From contig JAJEKV010000017.1 of assembly GCA_021234155.1 (NCBI GenBank), positions 10,423,525 to 10,487,524 of the forward strand: DNA of 64,000 bases, read 5' to 3'. How positions within the stretch are numbered: the stretch's first letter is position 1; each line of letters starts with the position of its first letter. The position numbers and the translations under genes were made by a program. The notes under the pieces were generated by a model. It saw nothing but the letters and a program-made list of their open reading frames with translations. It was not told the origin of the DNA and made no database searches. This document shows positions 1-10,447 of the stretch, one piece after another. Source of the DNA: Isoetes taiwanensis. Lineage: Eukaryota; Streptophyta; Lycopodiopsida; Isoetales; Isoetaceae.

Positions 1-375
1 ATGGAAACCCTTCTGGCTTTCATTAAAACCAGGAAGGGTTTCCATGGAAACCCTTCCTAATTTCCATGAAAACCCTTCTAAATTTCTAAGTTTGGGAATT
101 AGGAAGGGTTTCCATGGAAAATGGGAAAGGTTTCCCATTTTGAAAACCGGAATGGTTTCCACGGAAAATGGGAAGGGTTTCCACCTTTTTTTTATATTTA
201 TAATATTCACGCTTTTCAAGACGGACGCCGCCCATTAATGGGACATGCTCATAAATATGCACGTCAACCGAGAATTCAAAATTTAATTCATATGGAAGCC
301 CTTCCTATTTTCCAATGCTGTGGGAAAATAGGAAGAGTTTCCATAAACGGGGGAAAATAGGAAGGGTTTCCACAT
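1..375. repeat. Cluster of palindromic GGAAGGGTTTCC repeats
   Basis: The motif GGAAGGGTTTCC and its complement recur about ten times here, in both orientations. Positions 31-58 form a perfect 28-bp palindrome centred on CCATGG. Small open frames in this stretch (44-238, 121-360) only translate the repeat and are not genes. Confidence 0.75.
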
Positions 376-1385
376 CTGATCAAAAACAAGGAAGTTAGAA
401 CATGGGTGCCAGCAATGAAAATGAAACATAGTAATATTACAGGGGGTTACTTTTATATTTTTATACCTTTTTCACATGAATTTCTTATGATTTCGTCCTT
501 GTATTCATTGAGGTGTACTAAATAGTATTTCTAGAGTGCACACTTTATGGTCCATTGATTCAATTTGGCTAAAACAATCCAACGGTTGTTGTCTTTCGCC
601 GCATGTGTGGTTGTATATGCACCAAATCCATACTCTTTGCCTTTTGGGATCTTGCTGTGAGAGTGGATCCATTCCATACCCTTTGCCTTTTGGGATCTTG
701 CTGCGAGAGTGGATCCTTGCTTTCTACAATATAGGTGTTGGTTCTACAATACAGGTTCTACAATATGTTGCTGCAAAACCAACTTCTATTTCCTTACCTT
801 TTTCAAAACAAACATTCAAAGCCTAGCTCAAGTTCTGTTTGTATATTTAGGAACAGTTTTGAGATTTCGGCCTGCAATACAGCTATGAGAACACACCAAG
901 CAAAACACTTTAAGCTTTTATCCGGACCCCATCAGATTCGACTCCCGACCTCCTGCAGCTTCCCTAACTTGCTCTGTTTGCCACAATCAGTTATGGAAAA
1001 ACCTTCTGTGTCTTGGATTCCCCATAACCATTGCCATGGTTCCACCATTATATTCGACTCTCAACCTCCCGCAACTTCATGAACTTCCTTTGTTTGCCTG
1101 AATCGGCTATGGATAAACTGCTTCCTCTGTTTGCCAAAATTGGCTGTGCTAACTGCTTCCGTCCGCACTCTGCTTGCTGCTTCCCGAACTTCTCCATTCC
1201 CTAAATGGTTGATAACCTCCCGTTCAAACGACCATTAATCTATTAAGATATTCTTTAATGTAAAGCCACCATTGTGGCTTTTGTTTTCACCATTATTTTT
1301 TTATGCACAGTTAACCATTGGCACGAAAAGAATGAGGTGCGTGGAAATGAAATTGTGAAGAAAAAATTTGATTGAAGAGGTCCAA
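376..1385. other. No gene recognised; two small repeats
   Basis: AT-rich sequence with short open frames that lack family motifs. Positions 433-543 are a dispersed repeat: an acaggggg run, a T-rich stretch, then a conserved block ending near ctagagtgcac. The same repeat is found at 30158-30270, 32714-32823 and, inverted, 35187-35294. A 46-bp tandem duplication begins at 635 and 681. Confidence 0.5.
628..718. repeat. 46-bp tandem duplication
   Basis: The block starting ctttgccttttgggatcttg occurs at 635 and again at 681, with one or two differences between copies. Confidence 0.8.
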
Positions 1386-1600
1386 ATTCTAGAATGGGGC
1401 TCGCATGAAACCAACAAAAACCTCCCGAATAGAAAAGGACTTCCTTATCAAAAGCGGGATCAAGGACGAAGGTCAAAGGATGATGGCTAAAGAAGAGGCA
1501 AGGCCGAGAAAGGACATGCCACAGCATGAAAGAAACGCCAAATTGGTCAAACCAAGCAGGGAGAAGCCCCTCCCCTGCATGGTTTCAAAGAAAAGAGAAT

Positions 1601-1626
1601 AAGGTACTGCTGAGAGAGAAGAGGAA
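1601..1626. repeat. 26-bp direct repeat, left copy
   Basis: Identical to 2103-2128 (starts aaggtactgctgagagag). The two copies bracket 476 bp that end in a tagatagg tail, as expected for a target-site duplication around a minus-strand retroposon. They could instead be internal B-type repeats of the host element. Confidence 0.75.
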
Positions 1627-1781
1627 TAGATAGGCTTCTCATTCATCTCAGCAGATTTTCTACAATGGTGGATAGTGGGTAGCCGCCACATGCGAACTAC
1701 CCACGAAAAAATAAAGGGAATGTCCAATTATATAATTTGGACCCCATAAAATACAATGCTAAAAGATGTTTGGCTTGTGTA

Positions 1782-1867
1782 CCTGCCGAAAGCTTATCAC
1801 GGGGATTAAAAAACCCCGCCCTTTCGGGTTTTCGAGGAAAAACCCTAGTGATAAGCCTTCGGCAAGG
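1782..1867 (-). repeat. Hairpin cassette, copy H1
   Basis: The left arm (1782-1800) and right arm (1848-1867) pair over about 18 bp around a 47-nt core that begins GGGGATTAAAAAACCCCGCC. The one internal arm mismatch becomes a G-U pair on the minus strand, which favours a minus-strand RNA. A second stem, GGGTAG/CTACCC, lies at 1676-1701. Confidence 0.75.
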
Positions 1868-2102
1868 GGCTTGGACAAACGTAAGGCAGAGAAGTCTTTC
1901 CTAAAACCCACGAATGGAGAAGACGAAGCTGCTGCCGCTCGCCAACCTGTACCTGCACATCACCAACACTAGAAAAATTGTGACAAAACAAACCTCCCAA
2001 AGTGGAGGGGCTGATCACGCGTGCCACGCGACAATAAAACAAAAACCTCTTCAAATAGAGGGGCTGGTCACGCGTGCCAGGCGACAAATACATTAACAAA
2101 GA

Positions 2103-2128
2103 AAGGTACTGCTGAGAGAGAAGAGGAA
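2103..2128. repeat. 26-bp direct repeat, right copy
   Basis: Exact copy of 1601-1626; see that entry. Confidence 0.75.
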
Positions 2129-2258
2129 GATGAGACGTTGATGCAGAACCGCGCCTAAAATAGCGATCTCCCAACTAGAGAAGGCATGCGCCGCATGCAT
2201 GCATGCAAGACATGCATGCTCGCCCCATTCTAGAATTGCGATCCGATGGCTCGGATCG

Positions 2259-2772
2259 ATGGGATTATCAAAAAACAGGATCTTGGGCCAAGCTACCTCT
2301 GTTAAAGATGCTTCTGCTGGCAAAAGAGAATAAACAGAGCTCATGTTATTTGCAGGGTTTTTGGATGAACGTTAAGTATGAAGAAACAATGCTTAAAGCA
2401 AGCCTCCTGGCTATGGTGATGAAAAGATGGATGATGGTAAGTTGCCTTTTGTGTTAGATCCATGCAATGGAAATGGAAAGATTGTGTTGCAGAACATCAC
2501 CTATAAGAATATAGAAATTTAGCTAATAATCAGATATTGCAAGCACTTGATTATTATGTTTTTTTAATTGTTGGAAGTGTGTTTCTGCCACGTTGAGTTG
2601 AAGCAAATGCAAATAATGCAGTGATGGTGTTGTTGCATCTGTTCCTACTCCAACTCTGCATCACCAATGTCCAGCAGCATGGCATATATGCCGGGCCTGC
2701 ATTGTGCACAGGACTCAATTCAACTTACTTTTCACGTGATACGGATGCCATTTATATGAATAGAATAGAATA
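2259..2772. other. No gene recognised
   Basis: AT-rich. The open frame at 2203-2457 spans the end of the neighbouring element and shows no family motif. Confidence 0.4.
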
Positions 2773-2886
2773 GTTTTTTTAACGTCCACGGAGACCAATA
2801 GGTCATGGAACCCATACAATGGGCTAGTACAATTATTACTACTGGGATTAAAAAACCCCTGCCTCGAAACCTTTGTAGTAATGATG
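2773..2886 (-). mobile_element. LINE 3'-end fragment with hairpin H2
   Basis: On the minus strand this ends ...attggtctccgtggacgtt plus an A-run, the same terminal sequence as LINE copy C (42470-42495). Hairpin arms at 2832-2842 and 2875-2885 (attattactac / gtagtaatgat) enclose a shortened core starting tgggattaaaaaacccc. It is a heavily 5'-truncated insertion. Confidence 0.6.
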
Positions 2887-3382
2887 ATACTAGACAAGCG
2901 GAGATAATGACTACTGAGGGCTCAGTAATTGCAGATGTTTATCTAGAACCTCAAGTAAGGATAATGCCAAGCCAAGTATGTATGTATATGGAAATTGAAT
3001 TAAGATGAGTAAAGGGAAACTTTTCACAGGGAAGACCTGCAAAGTCCTTACGAATGCTATTGTTGAAAAACAAGTGTCGTATTAGCTACCTGCTTACTTT
3101 TCTGCTTATGCATCTGCAACGTGAGAATCCACTAGTTTTTTTGAAATCTAATTATTATTGTATGAATGTATTTGTTTACATGAGCTAATACTATTTATTT
3201 ATAGGTATTCAATCCCCATTCTTTTGATTTGTTATGCTGGGAATGCATACAATTTTCTAACAAAGACCCTTCATATTCTACTACTTCGATACAATAATGT
3301 GATAAATGGATGTGCATGTGGGTTCAATTCCTGGGGGGTTTGCTTTAGGGCACGAAGGACCCAAATTTTTTTTTAATATCAC

Positions 3383-3563
3383 AACCAACACATAACTACC
3401 ATTAACATTAATTAACACAAACCATTGCATCCAACACATTTAAATTAAAATCCCCCTGAAAACCCCTTTGGTTTAGGTGCATATTCACACTGGGGGTTAC
3501 GTAGGGCAGCGAGAGTGGGGGGTTTGTGTTAACTAATGTTAATATGGTAGTTATGTGTTGGTT
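3383..3563. mobile_element. Small inverted-repeat (MITE-like) element
   Basis: About 40 bp at each end are inverted copies: aaccaacacataactacc at the left and its complement at the right, with one small indel. The interior has gcatattcacactggggg, related to the TIR families at 32318-35667 and 63573-63984. No coding capacity. Confidence 0.75.
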
Positions 3564-3840
3564 CTGACAAAAACCTCATAATGTGCAACTTAAAGAAGAC
3601 AAAACTCTAAATCGTTGAGTTTTAAATAAGAACTATACTAAGGGATTCACTCAGAGGATCTAACCGAAATTCTGTTCTACCAATAGATGCACATACGACA
3701 TTATTCTTTCAAATACTTAAAACAACTGGAAATCTTGTGCCAACATAATTTACTTAGCACCTCCAAGGCCAACAAAAAAGCCTTAGAACCTGATTATCTA
3801 GGCCTGAAATCTTGAAACTTTCAATTTTCTTGTGACTCAC

Positions 3841-3941
3841 CTGGATACTGCTTCGTCATAAAAGCCATCGCCAATAGAAGTAGCTCTTTCCACATGAACT
3901 TCTATGGCGCCATAAAAACCATTCTTCTTGCTTCTAATTTC
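3841..3941 (-). CDS. Candidate internal exon, function unknown
   Basis: On the minus strand a 101-nt segment lies between an acceptor (atatttcag) and a donor (ccag|gtgagtc). It is open in one frame, giving about 33 residues (GFYGAIEVHVERA in the middle). No partner exon is clear on either side and I do not recognise the family. It may be a surviving exon of a decayed gene. Confidence 0.35.
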
Positions 3942-4547
3942 CTGAAATATGCAGATAGAATCATAATAGTAGTTGGAACAGAAAATATTGACAAAGAATA
4001 GGCGCATCTATAGCTTGCAGGATATACAAACATCGCCATAGCCAAGTTTTGAAGCTGCAAAATTTAACTTCCATAGATCACGAAAGAAATTCCCGTGATT
4101 GCCACCGAGAGGAGGCTTGAAATCGGCAACCTGCAATTGTGGAGGAAGGCTGGATGAGACTGGCAAAATGAAATCGAATAGATACCGAACCGCAACTGCT
4201 CAAAATCATACCTAAAATTGGCCCTGTTTGCAGTGCGTCTCCATGCCAATACCGGGCCGGAATGCCTGATCCATAGCTACATATCTAAGCAAGCAATCGA
4301 GGCAAGCATGTGGTGGATAGCCCAGGATAAGAAATCTACCGGAAAACTGGGGATGGATAAACCAAAACCATAAAATTTCAAAACACCAAATCATAGGGAT
4401 TTAATTTTCTGCAATTTTTAGATAATCGGAGTTTTCTTTGGGCGTCTAAACTCCCTAAAATCATAGGAAATTGAGCTAAACTTGAAAATCCCAAATTAAC
4501 AATATTGAATAGAACCCATGAAAAAGAACATTGAGATGGGTCAATGC

Positions 4548-4940
4548 AAAACCGCCCTATAACACCATTCAAGTTAATGCATTGTTGTGGTTGGTATCTA
4601 CAAATTGTCACCATATTTAATTCAACTTGAAGCGCAGATTGAAATCTTCGTTTAGGATATTGAATTTGATGTATTTCGATGGAATTTTAAAAATTTAAAA
4701 ATTCCTTTCAAATCTTGGAATGACAATTTGGAGTTTCTAAGTACTTTATTGTGTATATTGCCAACATAAATTGTCATTCATTACAATGTAGATATGCATG
4801 GAAACCTTCACACCTGTAATGATTCGTAGAAAGAATGCCAAACTTTGAACTTTGTTTCTACCTTGCAATATGCTTTCTTGGTTGTATCCATCATCTAGAA
4901 AACCAAGTCTTACTGATATCTCACACATTGATCTAATATA
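4548..4940. repeat. Dispersed AT-rich repeat with copies at 7865-8117 and 53570-53700
   Basis: Positions 4548-4790 match 7865-8117; both end with attgtgtatattgccaacat and then attgtcattyattaca. Positions 4785-4940 match 53570-53700, sharing ttcacacctrtaatgattc and gttgtatccatcatctagaa. No ORF. Class unknown. Confidence 0.7.
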
Positions 4941-5849
4941 TAAAACCAATCACCTAAAAACCCAAGTCCAGGCATATCACACACTTTGATCTGATTTAGA
5001 AAGCCAGGTCTTAAGTATATCTCACACATTGACCTTAACTTCCGCAATTACTCTAGGAAATAAAAGGATAACATATTTACAGCAAGTAGAAACAAAATGT
5101 GAGGCTAATTTGATATCACGAGGTAAAAAATTGCCCTCATGAATATCAGATCGAAGAAAAAAGTTGGACATTCACGGCCCTAGGTGCCAAATTGGCAATA
5201 TGCAATTTATGCTACCATCTGTGGGGTTGAGTAATGGTCTATTTGGAACATGATAGTAGGATTAGACGATGTCTTCAGTAAGATTGTCCCATTTCATAGA
5301 CAACACCATCCATTTGTGACTTCAAAGCAAAAAGTAAGACACATAAATATAAGTTGCTTTTATACTACCGGGTATATTTTGTGGTCTTATACAAATGAAT
5401 TATACAAACTTGCCTTATGGAATGGAGGTAGGCTTATTAGCTGAAATGTACAGTTGAAGCCCTGGTTATCAAAATCACATGTTTTGTCAGTAGCCTGTCT
5501 TTTAAACTTGCTTACAAGTTTAGATTTGAGGATAAAATTACTGCATTTATTTTTTAATGGCATTAATCCTTGCAATCAAATGCAGTGGCTGTTTGATCAT
5601 CTTATTCTCTATAGGCTATAGGGGGCATTATAAAGATGTGTTGTATTCTAAAATGTATTTGATAACATGCACGAAAATGTTGCATGTGTAACAGAAAGCA
5701 AGATCATCATTTGTTGTGGGTTCAATATGTCGACAAATTAGGGGGAATGGAAAATTATAGCAATAGGTAAAACTAGCTTTAGACAATAAATACGATTAGT
5801 ATTCTCGAGAAAAATGCTTGCAAGGTGAACCATAAATAAAGATAAAGAT
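4941..5849. other. No gene recognised
   Basis: AT-rich. Short frames at 5250-5444 and 5387-5575 show no motif. Confidence 0.4.
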
Positions 5850-6175
5850 AAGTTTTTATCGTCCACGAGAACCCTATCGGGTTATGGGGCCCAAACAAAG
5901 AAAAGAGGGCGTGAACCCCCTACAGAACAAAAAGGCATAAGCCTAAACAAAGCACAACATGGAGACAAAGCCCCGTAACAAAAAAGCTATATGTTCTGAT
6001 GATATGGTACCGCTGAGAGACCCTAGACATAGCCTGTCCACGGATTAGACGACCAATGATCTAGGATAATTGCTGCTCCTCCTCGATATACCGCCCATTT
6101 TTTGTGTTGACGGGCTTCCCTAACCTTGCACAACTCATTCCGGCGATTGCATAGCTGTATGGGATAAATGAAACA
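5850..6175 (-). mobile_element. LINE-like 3' end with coding remnant
   Basis: The minus strand ends in cgtggacgataaaaac, the LINE tail seen elsewhere in the window. Upstream, a minus-strand frame reads NELCKVREARQHKKWAVYRG, which closely resembles the relic at 61750-62041. Interrupted and truncated. Confidence 0.5.
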
Positions 6176-7113
6176 AGCCTAATAAATGAATAAAATCTAT
6201 GAGACAGAACATTAAAATAACATCTGCAAATGTTTTTTTATTATAAATTTTTTGTAGGGAAAAAATGTTTTAATCAAAAAAGGGTCTCAAAGTTTTGTTA
6301 AGACCATTGCATGGTCATAGACTACTTTTATCCTTCCCTTCCATGGCAAACAGGGCAGACAAAGAACATGGTTTTGGCAAACAAGGTAGAAGGACAGTTC
6401 GGCTAACAGAGTAGAACAAGAGATTTATGAACGACGCTCTGGCTAACAAAGTAAAACATGGGATTTATGCTCTGGCTATGGCGACTACCAGAGCTTCATC
6501 CATGCTCTTTTTATGGTTGTGGCATCTTCAATTAGGCTTCCATAACCTCAATCCAATGGGGAGCTTTGGTTCTTGCCTTTAACACATTGCTCCTCTTTTC
6601 CCTAGAAATCAGAAAAGGAACTTATACGGTCACATTCTTGGTGGTTGCTAGAAGGTGTTGGCTGATCCTTTATGTGCAGAGGACTATAGAGCTCGGACAT
6701 GGCATTTTTTTGAGAGGACTGTGGGGCATGGCCGACTTTTTTAGGGCTTTCATTGCAAAGATTTTGGAGGTAGCTAAAGGCCAATTTCGTTGTTGGAGAA
6801 CACAATCTATTTGTGGCTTCTTCGTTTCGGTATTGCTATAGCCGAAACACATCTGCTTGTTTTTCTCACCCTAAAACATTTGCATCTATAAATGACTAGG
6901 TAGATGCCAGCAATTTATTTTCTTTCATCTTGTTGCTTATCTCCTGAAGCATACTTTGGGGTAAAATGCAGTAGCAAATTTCTATCAAGAATCTGAAGCT
7001 ATAGGAGATCATCTTTGACGTGCTTATAAACTAGGGCTAGTCTTTATCTTTTCCAGTTACTTGAAAAGGGGATCTAAGACCAGCGGAATTGCTTGAGAGA
7101 AATCCACTCTAAC
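6176..7113. other. No gene recognised
   Basis: The open frames at 6566-6841 (plus) and 6602-6852 (minus) overlap and show no conserved motif; probably chance. Confidence 0.4.
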
Positions 7114-7183
7114 CATGCTAGAGAAGCCCAGCCCTATCATGCATATGGCTTTCAAGCAAGGTCGGGAGACTTCCTCATTTGTC

Positions 7184-7480
7184 TCAGAGAGTGGGTTTGA
7201 ATTTTATGGAATTGAACATGAAGCTTCAGGTAAACAACTTGCTATAGAAATGATTCTGGCCAATGGAGACTTTTATAGTGGTCTATACAAGGGAAACGTT
7301 CTAGAAGATGTGGGTTAGTTCTTGAGGCTTCAGATTTATATCAGAAAACCACAAATTACGCTAGAAAACCACAGATTAAAGTTTCATGAGAGGCTCATTA
7401 ATGTACATAGCACAAGAATGTCCGAAGGAGGACTATACAAAAGAGATTGATGTGTTTAGTTTTGCCACTGTCTGTGCTCT
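7184..7480 (+). pseudogene. Receptor-like kinase fragment
   Basis: Positions 7386-7480 encode GSLMYIAQECPKEDYTKEID followed by VFSF. This is the activation-segment end and subdomain IX of plant receptor-like kinases, where the usual forms are GT/GSxGYMAPE and DVFSFG. The APE motif is altered to AQE. Only a few tens of residues of the kinase are present; the catalytic loop and ATP site are missing. A weakly kinase-like upstream piece (7184-7320) is separated by stops. Non-functional fragment. Confidence 0.55.
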
Positions 7481-7484
7481 TGGT

Positions 7485-7629
7485 GCAGCTGGAGTAGAGG
7501 CTCTAGTTGCAGAATTATATGGCAAGATTTGGCGCAGCTGGAGTAGAGGCTCTAGTTGCAGAATTATATGGCAAGATTTGGTGTAGCTAGAGTAGAGGCT
7601 CTAGTTGCAAAATTATATGGCAAGATTTT
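7485..7629. repeat. Three 49-bp tandem repeats
   Basis: Units begin at 7485, 7534 and 7583 (gcagctggagtagaggctct...). The first two are almost identical; the third has several substitutions. They directly extend the kinase fragment. Confidence 0.85.
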
Positions 7630-7864
7630 TTTCACAGACTCTGCGATAACTGGGTAGCATCGTCCCATGTACTATAAGAAGTATTTGACGGACGCGGTTT
7701 GTCGCCCGCGTTTTGTATCGAGAAAAAAAATTTAAATTTTTTTGTTTTGGTATGTTATGGGATTTGTATTATGTTTGATGGTTTATATGTTATTGATGAA
7801 CATTATTTGACAATACTTTTTGAATTTTCACTTTTTTTTTCCAAACAAAAAAATATCTCACATA

Positions 7865-8117
7865 ACACACTAAAACCACCCTATAACACAATTCAAGTTT
7901 ATGCATTGTGGTGGCTAATATTTATGAATTGTCACTATATTAAATCCTACAAGAATCGCATATTGGAATATTTGTTTGGGAATTGGGAAATTGACTTTTA
8001 TGCGTTTTGATGGAATTTGAAAAATTCAAAAACTTCTTTGAAATCTTGGAATGACAATTTGTATTCTCTAAGTACTTTATTGTGTATATTGCCAACATCA
8101 ATTGTCATTTATTACAG
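7865..8117. repeat. Second copy of the 4548-4790 repeat
   Basis: Same orientation as 4548-4790, roughly 80% alike by eye, with small indels. Confidence 0.7.
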
Positions 8118-8187
8118 AAATAGAAATTCTTGACCCAGATCGTATGTTGGAGCCCTTAGGCACCTCTCGCTTCGCTTATAGTCATTT

Positions 8188-8460
8188 ATGATTGGAGGTG
8201 CCTATGATTTTGAAATATGAAGTACAATTTCGCCTAAGGTTTTGAGGGAATATCGAACCTCTATACAACTTTGCCTAAGATTTTAGAATATGAAATACAT
8301 TTATGATTGGAGGCGCCTATGATTTTGAAATACGAAGAACGATTTCGCCTAAGGTTTTGAGGGAATATCGAACCTCTATACAACTTTGCCTAAGATTTTA
8401 GAATATGAAATACGGAGCTCGAACCTCTACCAAAATAATTCAATATCCTAACTAAAACTA
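8188..8460. repeat. Tandem pair of ~116-bp units, with a copy at 53149-53310
   Basis: The block starting tttatgattggaggygcctat recurs after about 116 bp. Each unit contains aaggttttgagggaatatcg. A single related unit with the same right flank (caaaataattcaatatc) lies at 53149-53310. Confidence 0.75.
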
Positions 8461-8482
8461 TATTTTAACGTACGGAAGGAAG

Positions 8483-10447
8483 TATATTTTAACGTCTGCG
8501 GAGAAACTTGACCTATGAGACGGTACATGCAGTACACAAAGTAGATAAAACCACACCAAAAAGACAAATGCTACTATACAATGTGTCCCTACTAATGGGA
8601 TGAAAAAACCCCCACATGGGAGGAAAAACCCTGGTAGTAGGCTCTCAGATCCCTTGTCCTATAAGGGATTCTCTGACGGTAGAGACTTGCAAAATGTAGG
8701 ATACAAGACGTGCAACCATTGGCGATGCCAGCAATTGATGCAGCGGTGCCGTAGAGCATCTAAGATCAGCATGTGTTGCTCGGATATGCGTATATGCCGG
8801 ACATTCTTGCAGAGCATGGTGCTCATTCTCTACTGTCCGCATGTGGCAACACTGGCATATTCTTTCATGCCGGGGGATTCTCTGCCCTCCATCTGTAGTC
8901 CAACGACCTGTTTCAATTATGAGATGATGGGATCCCGTCCTCACGGAGGCAATAGCTCTCCGTTTCTTCATAGATATATACGCTTTCAAGTACTGATGTG
9001 GGCCATGTTCCAGTGTTGGATTAACTTGCGTGTGGTAGTGCTCGCTTTTAGGCTTTGCACGAGTGGTCGCATCCCACGTAGAGGGTGGCAAAGTGCTCAT
9101 TCAGTGTGCCCGTCCCCGGGCATCGCATAGCCACAATCTGGCCGGTAGTCTATAGACCACGTTATAACCACCCCCCGACATGCTCCCGCCATACCCTCTT
9201 TAGTCGTTGTGGCTCTTGTGCCAATAACAAAGCCCTCGGGAAAGACGTTGTGCATCCATGCCGGTGACCTTGTGGAAATATGCAAGATGTCTGCGCATAG
9301 ATAGCGTATGTTGCGGGGGGCGAACCCTAGTCTCATATAGCAAAAATCGATAAGGCACCGTGTCCTTGATACCTAGGGTCAGATGTTAAGAAGGCCTTTT
9401 GCACCCTCTCTAGCTTATCCTGTGTGTTCTTGCTAATTGCCGGACCCCGCACCTCTACCCCATACAACAATACTTGGTTCAACAAGTGCTCTCAACAGTG
9501 TGCTCTAATGCCTAGTCACATAGGTCTATTCTCAGAAGCGGCTATTCTCATAGCATATAGGGCTTTCCATCCCAAGACCGACCCATCTTTCCACACAATC
9601 ATCCCATAACATGCTAGCGCAAAAGTCGATTCCCGGATACTTGAAGGTCCTTACAACATCCACCTTCGTCCTCCTCGTAATAGAGATCCGGGATATCATG
9701 TTTGCGCGAGGAGAGGACTGCCGGGAGCTTAGTTTTTCTGCGGGTTCACCGCCATTCCCGTTGTGTCCACGAACCCACTAAGAGCGCCCAAATGCCGCAT
9801 ACTCTCGGGTCGTATGGGATAGCAAGTCTACATCGTCAAGCATAGAGCAATTGCCTTATATCAGTATGCCTCGGTAGTCATGCGGGCCACCGCCCCATGT
9901 TCTTGCATCCGGTGTCTCCAACTTGTCAATGTAGAGACCAAAGAGCGTTGGAGATAACGGACATCCCCTGTTTAACCCCTATGGTGCTAGCAACTTCCGA
10001 TCCGATGCGGGCAATGCAAAGATATATCCCATCATAGAGTCTATAGATGACATTTTGTAAGTCCTCAGGGGCATGCAAAGACTGCAAATGTTTGCGCCAC
10101 AACAGTCCCGAGGGACCGTGATCATATCTTGGTCTTGAAATCTACGAAACAAAGAAGATGTGTCACGCCCGCATTGCGTAGTAGCTTCCATAAGGATTCT
10201 CGAGTGAATATATGGTCGACAGGGAGTGGGCGGGGCGAAAAACCCGCCGCCAATCAGACGCACTCCGGCTTCCTCCACCCCGAGTTAACTTCTTCTCCAC
10301 CACACCTGCTAAAAGCTTTGCGAGTAATCGGCTCACCATGATCATGCGGTAGTTCGACGAATCATCCCTATTATCTGTCTTATGAATATATAGTCTACTA
10401 GAAAAAGTGCCCAGCGTTGTTGGGCTTTTCGTCAAGTATAAGTTCAA
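8483..10447 (-). mobile_element. Non-LTR retrotransposon (LINE) copy A, degraded
   Basis: Minus-strand copy. Fingers-region RT motifs occur at 10163-10447 (IHKTDNRDDSSNYRMIMVSR). The YADD region near 9832-9848 is split by a one-base insertion. The C-terminal domain at 8645-9100 ends with a zinc-binding pattern CQCC...H...C. The 3' end carries hairpin H3 and finishes at ttttaacgtctgcgg near 8483. 5'-truncated with many frameshifts. No intact protein can be made. Confidence 0.75.
8588..8641 (-). repeat. Hairpin cassette, copy H3 (LINE A 3' UTR)
   Basis: Arms cctacta (8588-8594) and tagtagg (8635-8641) pair around a core containing gggatgaaaaaaccccc and aggaaaaaccc. The core is shorter than in H1. 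Confidence 0.6.

Larger units (their letters stand above)
1386..2258 (-). mobile_element. ORF-less derivative of the tyrosine-recombinase retroelement family
   Basis: Both ends resemble those of the complete element at 45234-50115. The right end, gatccgatggctcggatcga up to ATT at 2258, matches the outer part of its A repeat. The left end, ATTCTAGAATGGGGCTCGCA at 1386, resembles its B repeat (ATTCTGGGAAGGGACTCGCA). Inside are the hairpin cassette and 3'-tail-like sequence but no gag, RT or recombinase. It looks like a short non-autonomous element or a recombination remnant. Assignment rests on end similarity only. Confidence 0.55.

Noticed and set aside
1766-1972. ORF containing GIKKPRPFGFSRKNP as a peptide gene
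   Set aside because: The same residues appear wherever the hairpin core is translated; no independent coding evidence.
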